IMG/VR virus record: IMGVR_UViG_3300037245_004459
Span: 1 to 23,141 of that record
DNA: 23,141 nucleotides
Origin: a virus
Reading direction: 5' to 3' (one strand)
Made by a program: the position numbers and the translations under genes
In this document: piece after piece, positions 13,974-20,220 of the stretch
How positions within the stretch are numbered: the first letter of the stretch is position 1
Layout of the letters: the number at the start of each line of letters is the position of its first letter
Notes under the pieces: model-generated
Seen by the model: the letters and a program-made list of their open reading frames with translations, nothing else
Database searches by the model: none
What the model was told of the DNA's origin: nothing

Positions 13974-15575
13974 TTAAATCATATTGCTGGTATATCGACT
14001 CGTGCAATTAGATACCATATCTAATGTTGCGGGTTGTTTTCCGTCAGGATCATCAACTTTCCCTCTCTCTTCAATTTTCGGGTCTTTATTATGATCCTCT
14101 GCAACCATGAAAACCTTGGTTTTGTTAATAACGGTTTCCAGAATGACCGGACGCCCCCAGACTCGATGCAGATGTTTCAAAGTCTCAATTGCATATTTCA
14201 TCAACAAATCGGAGCCGGCCCATTTGTGCTTCAACATCAATACACCGGCATCCTTATAATTTATGTTGACTATTTCAACTTGCGGAATATGACTGTGAGC
14301 GAAACTTGCCACAATCAGTTCCCGGATTTGATCGAAGTCATGCTTTGTCCTGACAACATCAATTGACTGATAATTATCCTTGACAACGAAAATATACATT
14401 TTCAATTTATCAATCAATTCCGGAGTTAAGAAGTCCTGCATAAAAAACCAGTCTGTATATGTTTCGACAATATCAAACATTTTTTGGATTCCGGCACCGG
14501 CTTTCGTATCCCACTTTTCCTTGATTTTATAGTCTTCGCAGTCGTCATATTCGCGGCCGTGTAAACCTTTATCCCACCGTTCGACAATATCCTTCCACAT
14601 ATCACAGCCTATCAGATATGGATTCATTGACGTTTTTGACATCGCCTGAACCAAGGAATTTGAATAATTAAATTCAGCATATTCTAAATCCGTAATCATA
14701 TCTTCTTCATAAAGCCGTTTAACAAGACGTTCATGCCAGAATGAAGCAAATCCTTCATTCATATATTTGGTTTTCATTTGAGGCCAAAAATACTGTCCCT
14801 CAATTCGTAAAATTTCCAGAATATCTTTTTGCCATTCTTCTAATGATACAGAATGATCAATAACATATCTTAACAAGTCCGCGGCTGGTTCAACCGGTGT
14901 GCGTTGATCGATCAGGCGTTTCAACTTCATATTATAAAGGTTGATATCTGTTTTCATTTTATCGGCTTCATCGTCACTTTCCAGAACATCCGCAAATTCG
15001 GATTTTTTAACACGATTCATTTTCCGCCGTTCCATTTCAAAAACCCGGGCCTTTTTGACAAGTTCAATTTCCGTGTCAAAAGGCGACGAATGTAATTGCA
15101 GGGCATGACCGGCGTCCACGATTGCTTCAACTTCATCGATGCCATAATTTTGTTCATACTTTGTAAATCGTTTATTCGCGGCGTCCATTACCTGAATAAT
15201 GTCTTTGCGGGTTTCCTGAAAAAACTTATTCATTGTAAAAAAGGCCACGTGGCCGATAACGTGCGCAATGACCAAAATCTGTTGACCGATTGTATTTGAC
15301 TTCATGAGATATGCCCGACTTGGATCAGAATTTATGACAACTTCAAGCGGCAGACCATCATGGACTTGCTCATTTATTGTGCGAATCCGTTCATAATCAC
15401 GGCCATATTTCCAATTCGAAATGTTGCCGGGAATACGATAAGCCATAATTTCAAACATCTTTTGATCAGGAATTATGTCCCATTCAATATCGCAGAAAAC
15501 CAGACCTTCTTCTCTGGCCATTTCACATAGACGTTCTTCAATTTTTTTAAGTCGGGCTAAATCTTTTTCTTCCAT
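13974..15575 (-). CDS. SpoVR/YcgB family protein
   Basis: This 533-residue protein (E. coli YcgB is about 510) is a full-length SpoVR-family member. Signatures are PDQKMFEIMAYRIPGNISNW near residue 36, GRDYERI, LEVVINSDPSRAYLM, LVIAHVIGHVAFFTMNKFF (His105 and His109), GIDEVEAIVDAGHALQLHS (His157, His162), YFWPQMKTKYMNEGFASFWH (near 262-281) and MNPYLIGCDMWKDIVERW. The conserved histidines and acidic residues suggest a metal site, but the family's activity is not established. In Bacillus SpoVR affects spore cortex formation, and in enterobacteria YcgB goes with YeaG/YeaH. Here it follows the DUF444 gene by 11 bases with AAGGAG, so it belongs to the prkA-yeaH-spoVR operon. No key residue looks lost. 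Confidence 0.93.
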   Translation of the reverse strand: MEEKDLARLKKIEERLCEMAREEGLVFCDIEWDIIPDQKMFEIMAYRIPGNISNWKYGRDYERIRTINEQVHDGLPLEVVINSDPSRAYLMKSNTIGQQILVIAHVIGHVAFFTMNKFFQETRKDIIQVMDAANKRFTKYEQNYGIDEVEAIVDAGHALQLHSSPFDTEIELVKKARVFEMERRKMNRVKKSEFADVLESDDEADKMKTDINLYNMKLKRLIDQRTPVEPAADLLRYVIDHSVSLEEWQKDILEILRIEGQYFWPQMKTKYMNEGFASFWHERLVKRLYEEDMITDLEYAEFNYSNSLVQAMSKTSMNPYLIGCDMWKDIVERWDKGLHGREYDDCEDYKIKEKWDTKAGAGIQKMFDIVETYTDWFFMQDFLTPELIDKLKMYIFVVKDNYQSIDVVRTKHDFDQIRELIVASFAHSHIPQVEIVNINYKDAGVLMLKHKWAGSDLLMKYAIETLKHLHRVWGRPVILETVINKTKVFMVAEDHNKDPKIEERGKVDDPDGKQPATLDMVSNCTSRYTSNMI

Positions 15576-15586
15576 TTTGAATCTCC

Positions 15587-16906
15587 TTAGATTTTTCTTG
15601 AAGTTTTATCAAATAACATATGTTTCAGAGCCGGATAAACATGTTTTCGATCTTTAATCACACCCAGCAAAAAGTGTTCATCGTCATTTCTGAAAAACTG
15701 GGTTCCTTCGGTCTCGGTTTTTCTAAATTCCCAGGTTTTCTGAATTTCCTTCATTAATGTATGGTTCGACCAACCCCATGCCGTGTTGTCTGGCTTAATT
15801 TCAAGATATGCTAACATATTTACCTTTTTGTCAAGCATTTCCTTCATTTTCGGAACTGTGGATTTTGGATCCCAGTCCTCGCCATCTGAATTATAAACAC
15901 AATAGACATTCCACGATTCCATTGGATATTCAGTTTCAATGATATAATTTGCTAAGTCAAAAGCCGAACCACAATCCGTGCCGCCTGACTCGCCTTTTTG
16001 GAAAAAGGTTTCTTCATCAACCACTTTGGCTTCGGTCGTATGCGTTATGAATTTTATTTCAACATTATCATAACACTTTTTGAGAAATTCAATCAGCCAG
16101 AATAACATTGACCGGGCCAGATATTTTTTGTCCCTTGTCATTGAACCAGACACGTCCATCATACAAATGACCGCTGCCTGAGATTGATATTCCATATCGG
16201 GCTCGATTTGCTTATATCGCATATCGTCATCCTCAATGAAAACACCCGGTTCGTCGCCGTTCAATTTTCCGTGTTTAATAACTTCAATAGCATCATTGAT
16301 ATCACCGTGCGCCTGCATTAAAGCCCTGTTTGCGTCATTCTCTGAACAGCCTGTATCTTCCATTATTTCGTAACAGTAACAGACCATTCTTTTAACGGCT
16401 TCCATCATTGTGCGTTTTTTGTGAAGTCGCGGCATGATACCTTTTTTTGTAATTGTATCAAATTTCCAGCCGGCCGGGACAAGTTGCTCTTTGCGAGTTT
16501 TTTCTTCAATCCACGGCAGTCCCAAGTCTTCAAACATTATTTTAATCAGATAATCAATATCAACTTCCGCTTCCATATAATCGGTGCCTTTACCCTTTTG
16601 GCTGGGTTTACCGTCACCGTCTCCCGGTGACTTGTCTTTACTGTCAATAATGTCACCTGGTTTGCCCTTACCTTGGCCAGCGCCGCCGGCTTGCCCGTCA
16701 TTTGAGCCGTGCACAAAACGATAATCCTTCAAACCACGGACGGGAATCCTGATTTTCCGACCCCGTTTTTTCGTGATAATTGATTCTTCTGAAATGACAT
16801 CCTTCATATTTTTTCTGATAGAATCGTCGATTTTTTCTTGGTGCCGTTCAGCATCCTTTGTACCTTTATCTGACAAATCCCAATCATCATGTTGTACAAT
16901 AGCCAT
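15587..16906 (-). CDS. DUF444/YeaH (YhbH) family protein with von Willebrand A domain
   Basis: This 439-residue protein (E. coli YeaH 427) is the usual partner of PrkA. The N-terminus is charged, followed by a G/K-rich linker near residues 68-108 and the conserved YLIKIMFEDLGLPWIEE segment. The C-terminal half is a von Willebrand A domain: MIDAS motif MMDVSGSMTRDK (Asp251, Ser253, Ser255), then VEIKFITHTTEAKVVDEETF, GESGGTDCGSAFDLA and a YNSDGEDWDP segment equivalent to SDGDNW in YeaH. Residues about 178-213 (YEIMEDTGCSENDANRALMQ and on to IEVIKHGKL) read like a UBA/TS-N three-helix module, which I do not recall in E. coli YeaH. The gene starts one base after the 52-residue gene's stop, with AAGGAG. 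Confidence 0.92.
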   Translation of the reverse strand: MAIVQHDDWDLSDKGTKDAERHQEKIDDSIRKNMKDVISEESIITKKRGRKIRIPVRGLKDYRFVHGSNDGQAGGAGQGKGKPGDIIDSKDKSPGDGDGKPSQKGKGTDYMEAEVDIDYLIKIMFEDLGLPWIEEKTRKEQLVPAGWKFDTITKKGIMPRLHKKRTMMEAVKRMVCYCYEIMEDTGCSENDANRALMQAHGDINDAIEVIKHGKLNGDEPGVFIEDDDMRYKQIEPDMEYQSQAAVICMMDVSGSMTRDKKYLARSMLFWLIEFLKKCYDNVEIKFITHTTEAKVVDEETFFQKGESGGTDCGSAFDLANYIIETEYPMESWNVYCVYNSDGEDWDPKSTVPKMKEMLDKKVNMLAYLEIKPDNTAWGWSNHTLMKEIQKTWEFRKTETEGTQFFRNDDEHFLLGVIKDRKHVYPALKHMLFDKTSRKI

Positions 16907-16907
16907 A

Positions 16908-17066
16908 TCATTTCTCCTTTATGAATCCAGGTTTATTTTTAAGTTTATCTTTTTCATTCAAGACTTCGATTTTATCCAACCAAGGTTTGATACTTTTGAT
17001 ATCCTCAAATTCAGATGAAACAACGGTTTTCTTTTTATTGTTAAATGTTAAAACCAATTTTATCAT
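16908..17066 (-). CDS. Small hypothetical protein (52 aa) within the prkA-yeaH operon
   Basis: The start at 17064-17066 is chosen because GGAGG lies five bases upstream; the open frame extends to 17213, but that part overlaps prkA and has no ribosome site. The product MIKLVLTFNNKKKTVVSSEF continues with a lysine-rich, amphipathic C-terminal half (IKPWLDKIEVLNEKDKLKNK). The first 15 residues look like a beta hairpin. No family is recognised. The stop is one base from the DUF444 start, so the two are probably translationally coupled. A small adaptor or regulator of the kinase module is possible from position only. Confidence 0.65.
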   Translation of the reverse strand: MIKLVLTFNNKKKTVVSSEFEDIKSIKPWLDKIEVLNEKDKLKNKPGFIKEK

Positions 17067-17090
17067 TTCCGCCTCCGGTTGTAAAGTGAA

Positions 17091-17130
17091 AAAAGCCCGA
17101 ACCCGACATTCATTATGGGCCAGGGCTTTT
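17091..17130 (-). terminator. Terminator-like attenuator between prkA and the rest of the cassette
   Basis: On the minus strand AAAAGCCC (17123-17130) pairs with GGGCTTTT (17091-17098), with a further CCC/GGG inside the loop (17117-17119 with 17102-17104). A run of six T follows (A-run 17089-17094). It starts about 25 bases after the prkA stop and lies just before the ribosome site of the 52-residue gene. It would make prkA transcripts more abundant than those of yeaH and spoVR. Confidence 0.6.
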
Positions 17131-17154
17131 CCTGATGGAAACCCGATTTCAGGA

Positions 17155-19113
17155 TCAGGTTTTGCGGAGTATTTCTCCGACAAATGAAAGCAACATGTTC
17201 GCACAATGCTCACAATAGCCCTTATCTAACAGGGTTTTGAAGGCCCGGGTGCGGGATGCTTTCTTTTTAGGATCGGTGTTGACCGTATTGGCAATTGACA
17301 AGTTGACAACATTTTTCAAGTCGCTCATCAACTTCTTTTCAATCGCCTCGGCGAGCGGCTTATATGAAGTAAATCTAAACTCTTCTTTTTTCTCCAGCGC
17401 CGCAGATTTGTGAACATAAATGCCGTTCCTAAAAGTCTCTTTTGATGCTTCAGGCACGCCGATCAAGTCTTCAAGTGAGCGCATCAATTTTTCATCCGGG
17501 TTACTGAACTCGCCGGTAATTGAATCCTCAATCTTTTCCTTTTTGCAGAAAGCATCGCAATTAATCATGTATCTGTTGAATAACTCGTTTGCCTGTTCAT
17601 CGTAAGCATAAAGGAAAGCCCGGTTCACTTCTTTTTTGGCAACTTCCTTATACTCGCTGGCGACTGAATGTTTTTCACCGGTCAACAGGTTGTTAAAGTT
17701 TTTGATATCTTCATCCTTGATACCGATATGATGATCAAAATTGTTTCTCATTGCCCGAATCAAGTCAATCGGGTTGATACACTTTTTGGATTCCTTCGCA
17801 CCAAGGCAGACGTTCATTGCGTTGATGATAAAACGAGGTGAGATACCGGACATTCCTTCGCCGTTTCTTTTGCCTTCTTCGATCAATGCCTTAATATCAA
17901 TTTCGTTTTTCTTAAACTCATTTGTCACCTCACCGTTATACAGTTTCATCTTTTGAACCAGATTTGAAACTTTGGTGGATTTTGTCAGGCGGGACAATAC
18001 GGCAAATTCCGCGGCGACCTTTAAAGTATGTGGGGCAATGTGAATATCCCGGAAGTCGGATTCATCGATCATTTTTTCGTAAATCTTTATTTCATCATTC
18101 ACCCGAAGATTCCAAGGGACTTTGACGACATACATTCTATCGTGCAATGCCTCGTTTTTCTGGTCGGCCCGGAAACTGTCAAATTCCGTCTGATTGGTGT
18201 GTGACAGAATCAGCGTGTCAACATAAATCTGCGGGAAGCCAGGTGATTTGATAAGTTGTTCCTGGGCGGCCGAAATAAGAACATAATGAAACTTGATATC
18301 AGCTTTCAAAATTTCAATATATTCAATCATGCCACCGTTTGCGACTTGCAGTTCACCATCGAACTGATAAGCGCGGGGATCGGTTTCACCGTAACGGGCG
18401 ATTTTCGACATATTGACACGACCAATCAATTCGGTCACGTCCTGGGACTTGGGATCACTGGGTTGAAATGTCCCGATGCCGATGCGTTTTTGTTCTGACA
18501 AGTGAATTTGGTGTACAGGAATTTCATCCCATTTCACGGCGCCCTTTTCATTGGTGAAATTTTCTTCAATTTCCCGTTGACAATGAGGACACAGATGTCC
18601 CTCAATTTTAACGCCGAGTTTTTCTTCCCAGAACGGGCGATCTTCTTCAGGAATTGCGTGAAGGGGTTCTTCATTCAACGGGCAGCCCTTGATAACGAAT
18701 TTTTCAACTTCATCCCGTTCAAGGCCTCTTTTAAACAGAGCGGCGATTGTGGATTTGCCAGATGAAACAGGGCCAACCATCATAAGGATGCGTTTGCCGG
18801 TTTCTGTACGGCGGGCGGCAGCCTTCATGAAACGCATCAGGTCGTGAAGCGGCTCCAGGGTGCCGAAAATTTTGCCTTTGAAAAAATTGTAACTGACTAA
18901 ATCTTCATAGCCACGGGTTTTCAGATTATTGTCAATTTCTTCCGTGCCGAACTTCATGATCATGTTATAAACACGGCCGGGCGCGAAATTCGCAATAACC
19001 GGTGTATCCTGAACTTTTTCTAAATAGTCCAGAACTGTACCTTCCCAATTTGCAACATTTTTTGTTTTGCGCTGCGACAAAATAATATCTCTGAAATCTT
19101 TGTTTTCCATCAT
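17155..19113 (-). CDS. prkA: PrkA/YeaG family serine protein kinase (AAA+ and kinase domains)
   Basis: This 652-residue protein (E. coli YeaG 644) is a full-length PrkA. The N-terminal AAA+ domain has Walker A GPVSSGKS at residues 114-121, followed by FVIKGCPLNEEPLHAIP and a CPHCQR knuckle (Cys175, Cys178). Then come the highly conserved IGTFQPSDPKSQDVTELIG and YQFDGELQVANGGMIEYIEI segments, QIYVDTLILSHTNQTEFDSF and RMYVVKVPWNLRVNDEIKIY. The C-terminal region has the PrkA-type helical/kinase-like part (GISPRFIINAMNVCL, PIDLIRAMRNNFDHHIGI). PrkA kinases act on stress and sporulation regulators in bacteria; the phage target is unknown. The start is the first of two ATG codons, six bases after AAGGAG. 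A good sigma70-like promoter lies upstream. Two sampled 60-base lines (18361-18480) are 52-53% G+C, above the neck and tail genes. Confidence 0.95.
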   Translation of the reverse strand: MMENKDFRDIILSQRKTKNVANWEGTVLDYLEKVQDTPVIANFAPGRVYNMIMKFGTEEIDNNLKTRGYEDLVSYNFFKGKIFGTLEPLHDLMRFMKAAARRTETGKRILMMVGPVSSGKSTIAALFKRGLERDEVEKFVIKGCPLNEEPLHAIPEEDRPFWEEKLGVKIEGHLCPHCQREIEENFTNEKGAVKWDEIPVHQIHLSEQKRIGIGTFQPSDPKSQDVTELIGRVNMSKIARYGETDPRAYQFDGELQVANGGMIEYIEILKADIKFHYVLISAAQEQLIKSPGFPQIYVDTLILSHTNQTEFDSFRADQKNEALHDRMYVVKVPWNLRVNDEIKIYEKMIDESDFRDIHIAPHTLKVAAEFAVLSRLTKSTKVSNLVQKMKLYNGEVTNEFKKNEIDIKALIEEGKRNGEGMSGISPRFIINAMNVCLGAKESKKCINPIDLIRAMRNNFDHHIGIKDEDIKNFNNLLTGEKHSVASEYKEVAKKEVNRAFLYAYDEQANELFNRYMINCDAFCKKEKIEDSITGEFSNPDEKLMRSLEDLIGVPEASKETFRNGIYVHKSAALEKKEEFRFTSYKPLAEAIEKKLMSDLKNVVNLSIANTVNTDPKKKASRTRAFKTLLDKGYCEHCANMLLSFVGEILRKT

Positions 19114-19155
19114 TGATTGCTCCTTTTTTTCAGGTTTATTTTGTGATTTGAAGTT

Positions 19156-19184
19156 ATTATATCAAAGCGAGTGCTCTTTGTAAA
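19156..19184 (-). promoter_or_regulatory. Sigma70-like promoter for the prkA cassette
   Basis: On the minus strand TTTACA (19179-19184) is followed after exactly 17 bases by TATAAT (19156-19161), with one mismatch to the full consensus. It lies in the 89-base gap between terS and prkA, about 43 bases before the prkA ATG. It would allow host RNA polymerase to transcribe the cassette independently of late phage promoters. Confidence 0.8.
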
Positions 19185-19202
19185 CAACCTATTTTATATA
19201 TT

Positions 19203-19661
19203 TTATGAATCTCCTTCAGCGTTATGCCGGTCATTTATAAGTCGTAAAACATCTTCCCTTGACGCGACGATTAAATTTTGTTGTGGCGGTCTTCTACCTT
19301 TTAATTCCTTTATTTCAACTTCACGTTTTTTTAATCTAACAAGTGATACCCGAATATCAAGATATTTATTGTAATTTGTGTCATCCATTAATACCTTCGA
19401 TGCCGTGGTAATCGAATTTATGATATTCCCGGCAACTTCAACCATTCTGGCAGAAAAATTCCCGTTCTCCATTTCTTCTTTCACTCTATCAAGTATTGTG
19501 TTCGCTGATTCGATATTTTGCCGTAACACTTCCGGGTCTTCGTTTTCTTTTTTCCATTCTAATTCAAATGGATCAGATTCTAATTCAACAATTTCTGGTT
19601 CAATGGATTCTGGCTCTAAACCAAGATCATTTTCCAAAGAACTCCTATCTAATTCTGGCAT
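19203..19661 (-). CDS. Terminase small subunit, T4 gp16-like
   Basis: This 152-residue protein (T4 gp16 is 164) is expected to assemble as a ring that recognises DNA and stimulates the large terminase. The layout matches gp16: an acidic N-terminal segment (DLGLEPESIEPEIVELESDP), a central helical oligomerisation region starting VLRQNIESANTILDRVKEEM and GNFSARMVEVAGNIINSITT (gp16 has VRRNMHFQQQMLMDAAK and RHMEVFATLMGQMTT), and a C-terminal QNLIVASREDVLRLIND matching gp16 [20 protein letters not shown]. In T4 gp16 and gp17 overlap; here 5.7 kb of inserted genes separate them. AGGAG precedes the ATG, and both a sigma70-like and a near-consensus late promoter lie upstream. Confidence 0.78.
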   Translation of the reverse strand: MPELDRSSLENDLGLEPESIEPEIVELESDPFELEWKKENEDPEVLRQNIESANTILDRVKEEMENGNFSARMVEVAGNIINSITTASKVLMDDTNYNKYLDIRVSLVRLKKREVEIKELKGRRPPQQNLIVASREDVLRLINDRHNAEGDS

Positions 19662-19679
19662 ATTTTGTCTCCTGGTTTA

Positions 19680-19687
19680 TATTTATG
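19680..19687 (-). promoter_or_regulatory. Possible T4-type late promoter for the small terminase gene
   Basis: CATAAATA on the minus strand is one base from the TATAAATA consensus and lies 19 bases before the terS ATG. Transcription would start just upstream of the AGGAG ribosome site. The strong sigma70-like promoter overlaps the same region, so terS could be expressed at two times. Confidence 0.45.
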
Positions 19688-19691
19688 AAAT

Positions 19692-19720
19692 ATTATATAA
19701 TATTTTGTGATATTTGTAAA
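19692..19720 (-). promoter_or_regulatory. Sigma70-like promoter for the small terminase gene
   Basis: TTTACA (19715-19720), a 17-base spacer and TATAAT (19692-19697) read on the minus strand. Hexamers and spacing are the same as in the prkA promoter, and 22 of 30 bases over the whole element are identical to it, including TTTACAAA and CAC in the spacer. Confidence 0.72.
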
Positions 19721-19727
19721 TAAACAC

Positions 19728-19755
19728 TTGACATTACTGGAAGGTTTGATAGGAT
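19728..19755 (+). promoter_or_regulatory. Sigma70-like promoter for the divergent 119-aa gene
   Basis: A perfect TTGACA (19728-19733) is followed after 16 bases by TAGGAT (19750-19755, four of six consensus bases). It lies 40 bases before the ATG of the plus-strand gene. Its -35 box is only eight bases from that of the opposing terS promoter, so the two are back to back. Confidence 0.65.
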
Positions 19756-19795
19756 GGAACCAGAGAGTGAGAAAAACCCAAACTAAGGAGAAAAA

Positions 19796-20155
19796 ATGAA
19801 TACTTTCGCAACTTTGACAATATCTAAATTTGATCGTTTGAAGGCAAATCTTGAAAACGTGTTAAAAATATTTACAGGGTTGAATTACTTGAAACTTGAA
19901 ATGTTAGTTGACCGTGATAAACAAGGAGAATTTCTGGGAATTACATCGAATGAACTGGTCGGTTTTCAGTATCCCAAAATGTTCAAAAGCTTGAAAGTTG
20001 AAACTTTCGGCAGCGGTTGGACGGACGATAATTATTGGTTCACGATCAATTATCGTTATGAGCATTTTGATTGTGGTACGAATGGGTCAGCGATTGCCAG
20101 TTTTTTGATAACTCCGGACGGTGTGTTACTGAATTGTAGAAATATGCTGAAATAA
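19796..20155 (+). CDS. Hypothetical protein with its own promoter (119 aa, opposite strand)
   Basis: I recognise no family. The 119-residue product looks like a small alpha/beta protein: an N-terminal helix (FDRLKANLENVLKIFTGLNY) followed by strands (LKLEMLVDRDKQGEFLGI, KSLKVETFGSGWTDDNYWFT) and a final hydrophobic hairpin (SAIASFLITPDGVLLNCRN). No signal peptide or membrane segment is present. AAGGAG lies seven bases before the ATG. It is the only plus-strand gene among the head genes, has a sigma70-like promoter and ends at the hairpin it shares with the capsid gene. This suggests an early or constitutive accessory gene (moron-like). Function is unknown. Confidence 0.78.
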   Translation: MNTFATLTISKFDRLKANLENVLKIFTGLNYLKLEMLVDRDKQGEFLGITSNELVGFQYPKMFKSLKVETFGSGWTDDNYWFTINYRYEHFDCGTNGSAIASFLITPDGVLLNCRNMLK

Positions 20156-20162
20156 AATAAAA

Positions 20163-20191
20163 AAGCCGGCACCCTAAAAGGGAGCCGGCTT
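20163..20191. terminator. Bidirectional intrinsic terminator between capsid gene and the 119-aa gene
   Basis: AAGCCGGC (20163-20170) pairs with GCCGGCTT (20184-20191), with an inner CCC/GGG stem and a TAAAA loop. On the minus strand it is followed by TTTT and then ATTTTATTT, a good terminator for the very strongly expressed capsid gene. On the plus strand the T-tract is poorer (TTGATTTC). Confidence 0.85.
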
Positions 20192-20220
20192 GATTTCTGA
20201 TTCAGTGAGTTATCATGATG

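Noticed and set aside
17067-17213. Upstream extension of the 52-residue gene to 101 residues
   Set aside because: The extension overlaps the end of prkA and the hairpin, and has no ribosome site; GGAGG lies right before the ATG at 17064-17066.
13542-19113. Interpretation of the window as bacterial chromosome with a phage remnant
   Set aside because: Intact late genes continue on both sides with tight spacing and the same strand, and terS and terL flank the cassette; a phage genome with an insert is simpler, although a chimeric assembly should still be excluded by reads.
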